From NCBI GenBank assembly GCA_024138015.1, contig JAMXBB010000008.1, positions 5,040,107-5,104,106 of the forward strand: a DNA stretch of 64,000 nucleotides. The letters run 5' to 3'. Shown in pieces: positions 50,532 to 63,582 of the stretch. Within the stretch, counting starts at the first letter, position 1. Each line of letters begins with the position of its first letter. The stretch comes from Lumnitzera littorea (lineage: Eukaryota > Streptophyta > Magnoliopsida > Myrtales > Combretaceae). A model generated the notes under the pieces. It made no database searches, was not told the DNA's origin, and worked only from the letters and a program-made list of their open reading frames with translations. The translations under genes and the position numbers were made by a program.

Positions 50532-51500
50532 AATCAACATAAAACTACAAATAGAAAAATGAGCCATTATCAAATTTTCTAAAATATACACAACTATTAT
50601 ATTGGCTCTTGATAGCCATTCCTAACCACAAGAGAATCAAACTACTTATACCATTGTCAAGGAGACTGTTTCAAACCATATAATGATTTTTTCAACAAGA
50701 ACACATGGTCTTCTTTCCCTTTAATTTCAAAACCTTTGAGGTTGTTGCATGTAAATTTTATCCTTAAGTTCACCATGTAAGAAGGCAATCTTAACATCTA
50801 GTTGCTCTAATTTTGAATTATACATAGCAACTAGAGCAAGTAAGACATGAATAGAGCTATGTTTAACAATAGGAGAGAAAACATCATTAAAGTCAACTCC
50901 TTGTACCTAACTATAACCCTTTGTAACTAATCATGCTTTATATTTGGTATCCTCCACTCCTGCAATGCCATCTTTCTTCTTAAAGACTCATTTGCAAGCA
51001 ACAATATTCTTATCTTTTGGCAGTTTGATCAACTCCTAAGTTTTATTCTTATGAAGAGACTCTACCTCCTTTTGCATAGCCACCAATCATTTCGCAGAAT
51101 TATTACAGGAAACAACATCTGAATATGTTGAAGGCTCACAACTTCATTTGTCTCTTGTGCTACACTTAAGGCATATGAAACATAATCTATTAATTAGGCA
51201 AGTTTTCTTTTCTCTCTTTGTAGCATACCTCTAGCGATAAAGTAATCCCCTTCTTCTAATGATTCTTCTACTTTTATAGAAGTAGGCAACTAAAGTAGGC
51301 TTTGCATCGGATCATTATGTGGAGAAGATGTACTCTCTACCTTGAACTCAACTTCCTTTTGCTTGTTATAATGCTAGGCTTCTGTTTTGGAAGTGATAGA
51401 AGACTCTTTTTTTGGGTGAAGTATGGTGGATTTGTTAAAGATAACATCCCTACTAATGATAGACTTGTATGTTTCATGATATCAGACTTTATATCCTTTA
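50532..51500 (-). pseudogene. Copia reverse transcriptase, N-terminal part
   Basis: Minus-strand pieces include ACKWVFKKKDG, VQGVDFNDVFSPIVKHSSI, LEQLDVKIAFLHGEL and IYMQQP, the classic copia RT blocks. They are followed by CVYFRKFDNGS and FYVDYM at the insertion junction, where YVDD is cut. Several stops are present. Confidence 0.85.
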
Positions 51501-51515
51501 ACACCAAAAGGATAT

Positions 51516-52665
51516 CTAATAAATATGCCCTTTAGATTCTGTTTCAAGTTTTTGATCATTGACATGAACATAGATAAGACATCCAAATATCCTTAAGTTT
51601 GAATAATTAGTAGGATTTCTTGACCATAACTCTTTTGGAGTTTTACGATCAATTGATGCAGATGGAGAACAATTCATCAAATAGCAAGCTATAGAAGCTT
51701 TTACCCAAATATCCTGTGATAAGCCAAAATTAAATAGCATATATTAGACTTTTTCTAACAAAGTTCTATTCATGCACTCGGTTATGCCATTTTGCTTAGG
51801 AGTTCCTTTAATCATGAGATGTCTCTTAATGCCTTCATCTTTGCAAAATTTATAAAGCTCATACTATAAAACTCTAACCCGTTATCGATGCGGAGGCATT
51901 TAATATTTTTGCCTATCTAATTTTCTACTAGAGTCTTCCATTACTTGAAAGTAACAAAGACTTCATTTTTTTGCTTCAAACAATAAACCCATACTTCCCT
52001 AAAATAGTCATAAATAAAGGTAAGCATATATAAAGCACCACCTTTTGAGGCAACAACAGTTGACCCCCAATGGTTTGAATGGAGATAATCTAAAGTACCT
52101 TTAGTTTTGTAAACTCCTATATTGAAGCTAACTTTTTAGTGTTTGCCAAAAACAGAATACTTACAACACTCTAATTTGGACGTACTTTGGCCACAAAGAA
52201 GACCCTTCTTGCTTAACATTGTTAAGCGTTTCTCACTTATTTGTCCTAACCTCATGTGCTATAATTTGGTTACATTTGAGTTCGACATGGAAGAAGTTGC
52301 AGCCAAATCAATAATAGTAGATCTTTATAGTACATATAATTTACCAATTCATTTGGCCATCATAATAACAAGAGCTCTTTGTAAAAGCTTCGAAACTCCA
52401 CCTTTACCAACAAATCTACAACCATTTTCTTTAAGAGCAAATAAGAAGATGAGGTTCTTTTTCATATTTGGAACATTATGCACCTTGGTTAACATTTTTA
52501 CAATGCCATCATGCATTTTCATTTTGATAGTACTAATACTAGCAACTTTACAAGGATGATTGTTACCCATCAATATAACTCCTTTGTCTACTAATTCAAA
52601 AGAAGAAACAAATCTCTATGGAGGCATATGTGAAATAAACAAGCAGAATCTAAAATCCATCCTTG
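51516..52665 (-). pseudogene. Copia protease end and integrase relic
   Basis: The minus strand shows WILDSACLFH at about 52620-52660, the protease active site with DSA in place of DSG. Next is MGNNHPCKVASISTIKMKM and HNVPNMKKNLI (GAG-pre-integrase region, 52349-52573). The late integrase block is at 51516-51740 (ACYLMNCSPSASI, TPKELWS, LRIFGCLIYVHV). The catalytic core between is degenerate. Confidence 0.85.
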
Positions 52666-52670
52666 TTTGG

Positions 52671-55575
52671 TGTTATGCCCCGAAGTCACAGAGTTGTAAC
52701 AGTTTCGCCGTGTAAACCATTCTATGATAGTAACTGGCCTCACAGTACCTACCATAGACATGATCTACACAAGGCATTGACGACTCCTTACTTTGAAGTA
52801 AACAGTCCGATTAAGTGTTTAACTACAATTATAGTAATTATCACAAATTTTTAATAAACATATATAATTATATGTAAAGTCTACAGAACTTCCTAGGAAA
52901 CTTTACATAAACATAATGGTTCACTAATTTACATAATAACTATCAGTCTTTCGGTCTTAAACTACAAAGGATACTCTAGCTACTTATCCACTGCTAAGCA
53001 AATTGATCCTTACACCCCTGGCTTCAAAAAAACTAACCTCTAGATAATTGTAAGGGGGCATAATACTTAAAGTATTCAGAAATCAGGACCTACAAAATGA
53101 TCTATAAGGGTATAAGCAATTACAACTCAGTAAGTTGAATTGGAGACTCATGAATGTATACAAACACAAATAAGATTATCAAGCAATTATTTTCATGCAA
53201 TGCAACAGGCAAGTGTTATCACACAATGTAGTCCGGTCCGTTGTGAAATCAGAGAAATTTCATCTACTCTAATCTGGGTTGAGAAGTTTTCATGTTATGT
53301 AACAGCTCATAACCAAACTCAGGTTTGTGTAATGGAGACACCGCTCCTCCCGCGACTACCTTCGAACCATTGACTTCACTCTCGCCGTGACTTTCTCTTT
53401 TGTCACTTAGTTCAACTAAGGATGAAGAAGGGAATATTATGCAATCCTGTGCTATCCCTTTCGAAGGGGTCGGTATTTGGTTGGAGAATCCTAACGATCC
53501 CCTAACGGGTTGCAATGCATGATAATTTAGGTCATTAGAGTCGGATAAGATTAAATTTCATTTAGGGTATTCAAACAATTTCACACCAATTCAATCATAA
53601 CATAATATCAATTATATTACAAATTTCAACACGAATTCAGATACATCAAACACATGGGTAAACTACTTACAATTACAATCATATACAATCTTAAGTTTCT
53701 GAGTACTATAAAATAGTACTATAATATAGTAAGTAATAACTTACCTTACTTAGAAATTCTCAGTCGCCCGATCACTTAATTGCAAGTCGATTTGTCTCTG
53801 GGTATTTTATAATACAAATAGGTCTTTTTAGTATTTATATTTTAATAATTCATATTCTAAGTTATAATTTAACTCTTTTCTCCATGTATACTTATTATTT
53901 ACTAATGATTCATCCTACCTTATTTCGGGGTTTGGTTTCTAAATTAGATTTTACTTTTGATTTTGGAATCTTAAATATGCTCGAATCTTAATATGAAATT
54001 AATCATATTAAGCTCGAGTATTCTAATATTATATTAGGTCTTAATTTGGTGTTATAAACTGTTCGGTACACGCTAATCCTAACTGGGGTATCAGATTTAT
54101 TCTCGATGTGAGAAATTCTTACATTTTTTTATATAATTACCTAAAATTAAATTTTATTTTAGATTTATTATATTCTGATTTTTATTATTGTATTATCTAA
54201 ATAACCTTAAATTTTCATATTTATTAAATTTCTAATTCTACATATTCCTAATTTCCTACAATTGTTACCTAATTCCTAAATTAATTACACTTAATACTCC
54301 AAAAGCTAGGATTAGGTTTCCACATCAGAGATTACTATCTCTAAATATCTGATTACTATCTAAATCAGTAATTAATCACTTAATCATCTAATTAACCCAA
54401 AATTACCCAATTTTTCCATCATTTTAGGGCTAAAAATTTACTTAAAAATTAAAAAAATTAAATTAAAAAAATGGCTCCATAACACTATTCTATATTACTT
54501 AAGCATTCTATAGAAAAAATTTGAGCTCCAAACTACACTCCTAAGCCTATTTATTTCTAGTTCTAATCATGTTTGGTTTTGCTTAATTTGTTAAGAATTC
54601 TATATTTTCGGATGTAATTAAACTTAATTACTATTTTTCCCTAAATCTACATAAAACCTCAAAATAATAAATTTCATAATTTTTTGAGCAAAATAAACAA
54701 TTTTAAGAAATTATACAAAATTGGAGCAGATAAGGGACTCACTCAGTTCGATGACTTTTGGGCTTCTAACACTGGTCTAGGTATGTTAGCCGGTTTAGAC
54801 GGTGGGTCTGGAGTGGGGTGGTGGTGGTTCGGTCCCAGGTGGTGGTGGTGTGTAGGTTTGGCTAGTTAGCTCCTACTGCACAGATTTCCTTCCTTTTTTT
54901 AACCTTAATTTTTCTCTTGAATTTTCGATGCTCTCCATTTTTTTCTGATTTCTAATTGTCTAAAGGAGCTCTATAATTTTTTCCCTATTTATAAAGTTTT
55001 GTGGTAATTAATGTGTATTAAATTGAATAAGATATTGCCTAAATCTCTTAATTTTTGGCTTTTGTGTTGCTTAATTTTAATTGCCTAATTTTTCTTCTTC
55101 CATTCCTAACTTGCCACGACCAAATCAACATCATTCCTTATCCCTTTTGATTTTTCCTTAATTAATTAATAATTTTCTTTAATTATTTAATAAGTTTTTA
55201 GCCAATTTAAGTAATTTCGCGTATTTTTATCTATGTATAAATACATGTGGGGTACATGTGAACATTCGTAATTATTATTTAGGTTATTCTATGATTTTTA
55301 GTATATATATAATCTATTTCTAGTAATTTATTAGTTATTAGATTATACTTTTTGCCTTTTCGATAATTAACAATTATTATATTTAAAATTTGAAAATTTT
55401 ATAGTTTCCTATTTTATTACTTATTTTCTTAAATTCAAGTTTACCGGGTTATTTTTACTAATAAATCTATCTATAATTTATGATTTAGGTTTGATTGGAT
55501 CCTTTAACCGATCGTCCTAAACTTTATGTATTAAGTTCAGTTCTCCGGTTATTTGGCTTAACTTTAGGTCTTACA
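52671..55575 (+). mobile_element. 2.9-kb coding-free LTR-type element, copy B
   Basis: Starts TGTTATGCCCCG and ends GGTCTTACA, with perfect TTTGG duplications on both sides (52666-52670 and 55576-55580). It inserted next to the copia protease active site. It aligns with copy A (33726-37233), best in the first 800 bp, with shared words such as CTACCTTCGAACCATTGAC, and at the end. There is no protein-coding content. A G-rich GC island at 54760-54880 matches a GC-rich island at about 36410-36500 in copy A. Confidence 0.85.
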
Positions 55576-55680
55576 TTTGGCACCATCCTCTATCATAGCA
55601 TAGACATCACATTCGAGCTCATTTTCTACAACACTAGCTTCAATAGGCTTGTTATATTTCTGATTCTTTTCTTTACTTTT

Positions 55681-56435
55681 ATTTTGTAACTTGAAGCATT
55701 CAGCTCTGATGTGTCCCTTCCTTTTACAATAATTACAAGTTAAATTACTATATCTAGATTTTGAATTTGGTTTAGATTGATTATTATTGCTAGGAAATTT
55801 TGAAATAGGTCTTCCTTTGACAACTAGACCCTCTATTGGACCATCAAAATGGCTCGTGGAGAGCTCCTTGTCGAAAAAACTATTTGGAATACAAAACTGC
55901 TTTTACTTCCTCCAACTTCAAAGTCTTGTTGCCATAAATTAAAGTTTTTCTAAAGTTTTTGTATGATGGAGGTAATAAACGGAGCAACAATAAGAGCTTG
56001 ATCTTCATCTTCATACTTGATCTCCATATTAGCCACATCCATAAGAATGGAGGAAAATTCATCAATATGTGACTTAATTGATGCACCTTCTAATATACTG
56101 AGGGTATACAAATGGTGCTTGATAATTAACTTAGTGGTGAGATTTTTTGTGATATATAAAGATTCTAGATTGTCCCATAAGTCCTTGGTTGTCATTTGAT
56201 CAAAGACTTCACCTAAAACTTCATTTGACAGGCACAATTGAATAGTAGATAAGACTTTCTCATCTATCTCTTTCATCTCCTCCTCATCTATGGAACTAGG
56301 AATTTCATCTTTCCCTATTAGCGCCTTCTGCAATCCATTTTGTATCAAGGTTGCATGTATCTTGACTTGTCGCAAAGCAAAGCTCATGTTGCGCTCACAT
56401 TTCTTAATATTGAATTTTGTTGTTGTCATTTTCAA
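55681..56435 (-). pseudogene. Copia gag (TNT1/Tork-like)
   Basis: From ATG at 56435: MKMTTTKFNIKKCERN, ALIGKDEIPSS, DLWDNLESLYITKNLT and IKSHIDEFSSILMDVANM, the UBN2-type gag domain of TNT1-like elements. A frameshift near 55960-56000 moves the end to LLPPSYKNFRKTL. An intact CCHC zinc knuckle (CNYCKRKGHIRAEC) lies at about 55695-55740. It is the best preserved coding part of this element. Confidence 0.88.
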
Positions 56436-56473
56436 GACCTAAACAAGAATATTAACGAGCTTTGATATTAGTT

Positions 56474-56984
56474 TATTGGGGATAATCAAGATCAAAAGTC
56501 TTGTTTAGGCACACTAACAATGTATACAACAAAATAGAGAAAATAATAAAACACAAGAATTTCCATGGTTTGGCAATTAGTCAATGTCCATGGGCAAAAG
56601 AGAGAAGAAAATCCACTAATAATTGAAAGAAAGTGGTACAAAAATAAGAGAGAATAACACTTAAGATTCTTAATCCAATTAAACTTAACATTCTTAAAAG
56701 TTAAGGATTTTCTCTCTATTCATTTCAATTCTTACACACTTCAACTCACTCACCACTCACTCTTGGATGCAAAATGAGTTATTGGCCATGAATTACAAAG
56801 TCAATAAATCTTGACATTCACATTCAACAAAATGTTAGTATTAACGGTGACAAGAAATTTACCTAACTTTTTTGTCAAAATAATCCACCATAAATCATGG
56901 CAAATGAACATTTATATTTACCATCTTAAAAAGCCTATCATAAATCTTAGCATTTGGATTTAGCATGCAAAAATTCAAGTCACA
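56474..56984 (-). repeat. 5' LTR of the copia element, promoter deleted
   Basis: 511 bp, aligned with 46478-47056. It lacks a segment of the other LTR that holds the TATA motif (around 46793-46850), so this copy could not start full-length element RNA. Confidence 0.85.
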
Positions 56985-58067
56985 ATAACAGCTATAAATT
57001 TAAAATTTAACTTAAAAACATACACTGTGTACTTATGTTTCACTCTATTTATAAGAACAACGAAGCATAACAACATTGTTTTCAAGATGCTCGAGTTATC
57101 CTTATATGCTAATGCATGTCACTATACCTACTTACCTAGATTCATGCTATTATAGCAATTTCCCAATAGCTAATCTCAATCTCGTAATACTTTTGTAGAG
57201 GCACGTGGGTATGGATAGCTTTGGTCATTGAGCTTGAAAAAGGAAATCAATTACTACATCTGTTTAGAAAATAGAAAGTAAAGAAAGATATAATATATTT
57301 ATATTTTTAGAATCAATAAATGTTAGAAAGTACGACATAATTAAGTGGTTAAGGCTTACACTTATATCTATTACAAAATTCTCACTAAACTCATTTTCTT
57401 CACATTAAACTCTCACATCCTATTATTCATTTTCCTTTGCCTTTTTTGCTTTTCTATTTTTTCTTTCCCATTGGCTTTTTTCTTTATTTCACTTGGTTCC
57501 AAATAATAAAAATCTATCTCTAAATTTTTCATTTTTTTAAATTTTCTCCATAATTGTATTGTTCTTGAAGTTATAATCGATGGGAACATTTTCTATGCAT
57601 TTTCCTTTTTTTTTTCTAAACAATTTTAGCTAAAATTGTTTAGAAAATATATATGCAATAAGTTTTTAAGTGAAAGTTTTATAAGAAAGTTTTAGTCAAC
57701 TAAATAAAATTCACACCTGATATTTGTTAATTAATAGCTATAGCATAAAATTATATAATTAATAGCTATAACGTAAATTTATAACTAGAAGCATTCTAGT
57801 TATTCGTTACCAATTTCTAACAACAATGTAACATATTCATATTATATATAAAAAGATCCCATCCACTCCTGCACAGGGGATACACTAATCAGTATGTCTT
57901 ATATTAATATATGTATGTCCAACGCATAGGATTTTGCATACATTCCTGACCATGCGTGTATAAGAATATATAAGTTTATATAATAATATCATTCTAATAC
58001 ATATATAATTAGTCATTTAATCAATATATTCAAACATGCTCAAAATTTTAGAAGTTAGTCTCGTTAC
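56985..58067. other. Intergenic, no gene seen
   Basis: AT-rich DNA with poly(T) tracts and a local inverted repeat around 57620-57650 (TAAACAATTTTAGC / GCTAAAATTGTTTA). No supported gene. Confidence 0.5.
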
Positions 58068-58444
58068 TAGACCTAAACATGGGTCGGACCTAAACCCAGA
58101 CCAATTGGGTCACGGATCCAAAAATGGGAAACTGTAATCAGCCCGTTGGGGTTGGCTTATGGGGCGGGTCCATGGAAACTGGCGAGTTACAATCCGATTC
58201 CTAGACCCATGAACCGGTTCTAACTTTTTTTTTTTAATATCAACATTAGCTAAATATATACACATATATATATTTCTCAACAATATTGAGTACGTTACAA
58301 TAATAATAATTTATTTTACTCATTGATGTTATAGATATATAATACATTAATATTATAGAAAAATAAAATGATGCGTTATAATTTGGAAAATAATAAAATT
58401 GTACAATGAAGATTTTACATTGTAAATTTTACAACATTGTTTGG

Positions 58445-58800
58445 TAAAACAAAAATGTGGGGGAAAAAAATTTAAAAATTTTAAGGTCGCTCTATAAGTG
58501 CCTATGTATCCACAAGTAGGAATTAGACCTGGGTAGTTTGAATTTTTATTTTGAAAAAAAAAATTAGTGTGTTTGTCAGTTTTAATTTAAAAAACAACTC
58601 CAAATTTACGTGATTAACCATATTATTTATACTGACAAAATATCTTAAAAAATGTTCTAAGTTTTGTCTATCCAATATTTTCAAAATGCTAAATGTGATT
58701 TCTTAATTTTCAAAACAATCAGTTTATTGATTTTGTAATTACCAAAAAAGTTTTGCTAAGTGTCATAACTTTTAGAAATAAAACTAAAAGTAGATAATCA
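58445..58800 (-). repeat. LTR fragment, family of 48100-50526
   Basis: A region near the left end of the hAT element resembles 48260-48700. It has GGGGGAAAAAAA, then GGTCGCTCTATAAGTGCCTA matching GTCGCCTCGAGAGTGTTTA, then TTTACGTG and TGTCATAA at like spacing. It is a partial copy with unclear ends. Confidence 0.45.
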
Positions 58801-60918
58801 CTTTCATCTTGTTAATGTAGATCCCGTTGTATTTCCACTCGGTGGGTTGAAATGATTGAAGTATTCATCATCTTCATTGGATGTCTAGTATGGTTCTTGC
58901 CCTTGCCTTTTTGCTTTTGCCTAATATTCAACACATGTAAGAGCTTCTACGATTATTGCCAATAGTGATGCTTTACAATCATCTAAAATTAGTCCAGCAG
59001 TGTTAAAAGCTTGTTTAATAGTAGTCGTTAATGCTAGAGCCACGAGGATATGTCCTACCATGTGAGAAAGAATTGGAAATGTTTTTGTATGCCTCTTCTA
59101 CCAATTGATGACATTGAAGTCTCGAATGTGAATGCTATTACTAAACTCAAAAGTTGTACAAAGGTAGTTATCAAGTTTCGTTGAGGCCCTATCGGAACCT
59201 CTTCGCCTTTTTAATCTTTATGATAGTAGACAATCCACAATAGGTAAATTGTCAACATTGCCTAGTTGGATAGTAATGGGGGACGTTAGACTCATCAGAA
59301 CTTAACCACTATAAATGTATGAAAAATGTTGGAACAACTCATACAATATTTGATTCTTTCGTCGACGAACATTATTTGCAGAAATTGAGTAGACATCTTG
59401 TGTATCGAAGAATTTATTGACGTACTCATAGTAAAAATTTATATAATCAAAGAGACCATCAATTTTAGTATGAGAATCCAATACAATAGCAATGAGATAA
59501 ATATCAAGAAATTATCTATAATAAGTTAACCATTTAAAGCCACATCATTAATAGGTTCTTGTGAGAGTGGAACATAACATATATCTACCAAAGTAGCTAG
59601 TATGTTTACTGCTTTCATAACAAACAAATGAGAGTTAGGTTGGTATATTTGTGAGAATATCTTAATGCAATCATAAAAAAAAATTTAATATAACAAGTAA
59701 CTTGGTGTAATGTTTCCAATCACTTAGGTATAGTGGAACCTCTTGGGTATGTCGCACAGTAAATCGACACAGATTATCTTTGAATGGTATAGTACACTGG
59801 ATGAGCTCATATGTTGAGTTCTACTTATATTGTACATCTTTTTTGAATTTTTTTGGGTATTTCCTCATACTTTTGCAAAATTTTATCCATTTTTTGTGAA
59901 TTATTGGTTTATCTAAAATATAATCAATTACTTATTTGATGGCACACATTTTGAAGTCTAGATAACCCAAACCATCCTTCACGTACAAGCTCAGTTTGTA
60001 ACACGCACAATAAATGTGGAAGAATGTGCCCTTGAGTATAGGTTGCTATAGTCTTTATGGCTTCGATATTGATGTCGTGTTAGCTGCAATGTTATTAAAA
60101 CCAATAGAAAATATTTTTCTGCTCAACTTGTATTCTTCTAGAATACTGCATAGAATTGTATAAATATTTTAAGTCGTGTGGTAATAGTTAAATTTTCATA
60201 ACGCAAGCAACCTTTTCTATAGTTACCACTTTTCAACCACCTAGTGGCAAGTAACTCCAATATATGTATTCCGATTCCATTTATCCATCCATATGTCTAT
60301 ACGAATGGAAACATGCACATTAAGAGTGCTTAGCATAGCTATGAGTTGTTGCTTGCCAGTATGGTAAAGATGAATATTTGTTGTATGTATTGTTTGTGAA
60401 GAAAATGATTGAGTATTAGAATTTAAGCATTCTTGTTCATATGATACGAGAAATAAATTATTACCTATCTCAAAAGAGAGATGCATACCAACAATCATTT
60501 TACATAAACCTTTCTTTTGTTTTTCCTTAGAAAAATGGAACAACGTGAACCTTTGTGATGTGGATGGCCTTGTTATTTGCTATTGGGTATTCTCTAAGCC
60601 ATACTCCATCGGATGTTTTCCTTGCATGTACTTTCTCAACGTTTCATATTTGTCACTAGTTTTTCATGCATAATGTTTGTTGCAATAATTACAAATTGTA
60701 CAAATTTTTCCATTTTCACCTGTAAGTTTGTGAAAATGTTTAGTAAATATTTCTGATTTTAATGGCCTTAGTAGCTTACTACTAGGTTTCCCTCTAGTAC
60801 CTAGAGGACCTTCTATCTCTTGCTCCAGTTGCTCTTCTTTCTCGACTGTCTCCTCTTCATCTGTATCTAAGTTATACATAGGCATTATTTGCTCAAACCT
60901 CGATGGAGGACTTTGCAT
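58800..60918 (-). pseudogene. hAT transposase (RICESLEEPER-like) pseudogene
   Basis: The N-terminus (from 60918) has an acidic stretch, then LKSEIFTKHFHKL and CTICNYCNKHYA, a BED zinc finger start. In the middle are DIWMDKWNRNTYIGVTCH, EEYKLSRKIFSIGFNN (the helix around a catalytic acid) and HIYCACYKLSLYVKDGL, NSTYEL. The C-terminal dimerisation block near 58900-59140 has W-KRHTKTFPILSHM, then F-TAGLILDD and VEALTCV. Many stops and frameshifts rule out activity in place. It would have cut at the element ends. Confidence 0.82.
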
Positions 60919-61243
60919 TACAATTAAGAGCTCGATCCTACATAAAGTCCTAAAAATCGTAATCTAGCTCCATGTTCTGCATTAGGACACTAGATGATGC
61001 TTGCACCTTACCTGTATCACTACCAATCTTCTTGCCCATGAAGCTATGAAAAAAAGTTGCCATAATCTAAAAACACAGGTTACTAAACGAAAAAAAAATT
61101 GATGCAATTTTATGTGTTAAAAATTAATACAAGTTGGAGATATGAAAGCAAATATATGTGGACACTATTATATTGGAATGAGAAATTAAACGTGTTAGAT
61201 AGCAAAGTTATGTAATGTAAAACAGATAAAAAAAAAATCATGC

Positions 61244-61995
61244 ATTCAAGTTGATCACAATTCTCCAATTTATAAGGTCTTCATTTTCTAAACTCTTCAA
61301 CGGTCACTTGCCTACATTTAATTAACAACGTCAATTTTTACACAGCTTTTCAAACTTCAAGTTTGTTCATTCCATAGGCTTTTTAGAGCAATAATTCCCA
61401 ATTTTGAAATTTGAATTTGCAATGCATCATTCACAGTTTCTTGTTTATAATTTATTCTGCATGTCTATTCTTTATTTATCTTGTTCAATCACATCATCGC
61501 TTTTGAATTTCATCTCGTTTATTTCTCTTTCTCTCATCACCTCTCATCAATAATGGTCCAACTCCAATTTCAAAGTGTAGGTGAATTGACTAAAAGCAAA
61601 AAGTGATCAGATGGTAGAAAATATCGTACATTCGGGTCAAATGTAATTCTCTAATTTAGGGGGTCTTCATTTTCTAAACTCTTCAATGGCTACCTACTTA
61701 CATTTAATTGACAACGTTAATTTTTACATAGCTTTTAAGACTTCATATTTACTTAGTTTGTAGGCTTTTCAAAGCAATAATTCCATATTTTGAAATTTGA
61801 ATTTATAATGCATCGTTTATGGTTTCTTGCCCATAATTTCTTCTAGATGTCTATCCTTCATCTACCTTATTCAATCACATTATTACTTTTAAATTTTTTC
61901 TCGTTTATTTCTCTATCTCGCATCACCTCTTATCAATAATGGTCCAGCTCTAATGTCAAAGTGCAAGTGAATTGGCTAAAAGTAAAAAATGATTC
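61244..61995. repeat. Tandem duplication, two ~386-bp units
   Basis: Unit one (61244-61629) and unit two (from 61630) align almost throughout. Both contain GGTCTTCATTTTCTAAACTC, AAGCAATAATTCC-type words and ATCAATAATGGTCCA. They diverge by scattered substitutions. They lie between the transposase start and the right end of the hAT element, where its promoter should be. Confidence 0.88.
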
Positions 61996-62409
61996 ATGTG
62001 AATGTGCATCTCTAATGTGAATGTACAGGTGAATTGACTAGAAGAAAAAAGTGGTCTATGTGAATGTATAGGTGAAATTACTTAAGGGAATAGTGTATGG
62101 TATAGGTTAGGTAATAGTGACAAGTTTTATCATAACTCATTAAATGAACAAATTTTTTAATTTCTACTCTTAGAAAAGAGAAAAAATTGAAAAAAAAAAA
62201 ATTGTTGCACGGTTCTACCTATTGGGTTAGGATGAGTTATACCCGTTGGGTCATAATAGGTCTTCATTTTGGACTCACCTAGGACTCACTAAACTGGTGG
62301 GTTGCCATGGCAGGTTTGACTAGTGACCTGGGTCTATGTCCGGGTCATGGACCCACTAAGGTGGGTCCGATTCAGATCATAGTTTTGACCAAAACTGTAC
62401 TTAGGTCTA

Positions 62410-62617
62410 TTGTTACCAAGCTTGTGAAATATGCTTCATAACTTTTCTAAAATCATTAGGTTTGAGGAATCGATAAATGTCTAAAGTATCGCTAGGCGTT
62501 ATATTTGGTGTGATTTTTTTAAGTTGGTTAAAAGATTATACACATTCCACTTTACTTACAAAAACATCAATGTATGGTGTAGGAGAAATGATTCAGTGAG
62601 TAATACATGGCATGTAT

Positions 62618-62669
<52 letters not shown>

Positions 62670-63445
62670 GTATATAAATACTAATAAGATGTTGACGTAT
62701 ATGTAGTAAGTACCTACACGTAATATTCATAAAGAAAAGGTAGTAAGTAGTTCTTTGCTCAATAGAGCTAGCAGCCGCTAGCAAGTTTGAGGCACAATAG
62801 ATAGTAATCTTCGACTCATCAAGATTATTTTCTTGAAATTGTTCTTCTATCATGCATTACTTCATAGATTAATAAATGGTCACAAATATCGGTTTTTCAC
62901 ATTCTTAATGTACCCATTATCATAAAAGTCTCCATAACTTGTAGTACTGTAAGCAACTTCATATTTAAGTGCCAAATTTATCCAAACTCATTAGGCAGTA
63001 CATGCCATGATTGAGTATATAAGGTGAATAACTACTAATTGGATTCAAATACGTGGAATAGTAATAGGTAGTGACTTAAAAATCTACGACCCATATTATT
63101 ATATGTCTAGGTATAGATCATAGTTATGTATTGTATGTACATGAACATGGCATACACTACCTATTAAATATTTTTTTCCTTAATTGATACCTTGAAAAGG
63201 GTCATTTTCCTCGTTAGATAAAATCACTTATTCGGTTAACATTTAACCATCTTATTCGATAACTTTTAAAATACTAACTATAAATATAAATGAATTACCT
63301 AATTATAACCAAGAAGAAAACATAAAAGGATAAAAAAAAAGAAGGAGAGATTAACAAAACTGACAAACAATTTTTTTTTGGGTATAAAATTAACGAACAA
63401 TCGAATGCAGCTTTGGACCACTGTGAAGTTCATGTGAAGGGACAT
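62410..63445. other. Intergenic, with CA/TA microsatellite
   Basis: The CA repeat followed by TA at about 62620-62669 is the only clear feature. The short minus-strand frame across it is chance. Confidence 0.6.
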
Positions 63446-63582
63446 GGAATCACAGCCTGTTTCAAAGTCCTTATTTAATATATATTAAATATATAAAAAA
63501 GCACACATGTAATTGGAATCACAGCCCGTTTGAAAGTCCTTATTTAATATATATTAACTATATAAAAAAAGAACATATGTAA
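63446..63582. repeat. Tandem repeat, two units of 69 bp
   Basis: GGAATCACAGCC starts each unit at 63446 and 63515. The units also share AAAGTCCTTATTTAATATAT and a TATAAAAAA tail, with few changes. Confidence 0.85.

Larger units (their letters stand above)
46478..56984 (-). mobile_element. TNT1/Tork-like copia element
   Basis: A minus-strand Ty1/copia element with LTRs at 46478-47056 and 56474-56984. Between them, in copia order, are gag, protease, integrase, reverse transcriptase and RNase H relics. A primer-site-like AATATCAAAGCTCG (minus strand) adjoins the right LTR. Two later insertions sit inside (48100-50526 and 52671-55575). Removing them leaves about 5.2 kb, the normal size for this group. 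No matching 5-bp duplication was seen around the outer ends. Confidence 0.88.
58068..62409 (-). mobile_element. hAT transposon, decayed
   Basis: Short terminal inverted repeats TAGACCTAA (58068-58076) and TTAGGTCTA (62401-62409) bound 4342 bp. Subterminal regions are rich in GGGTC / GACCC words, as in plant hAT elements of the RICESLEEPER kind. Flanks TCGTTAC and TTGTTAC differ at one base, near the expected 8-bp duplication but one base short. The minus strand carries a broken hAT transposase. Confidence 0.75.

Noticed and set aside
23468..57000. A novel multi-gene defence or metabolic cluster
   Set aside because: Every coding block in this range fits gag, protease, integrase, reverse transcriptase or RNase H of nested LTR elements.
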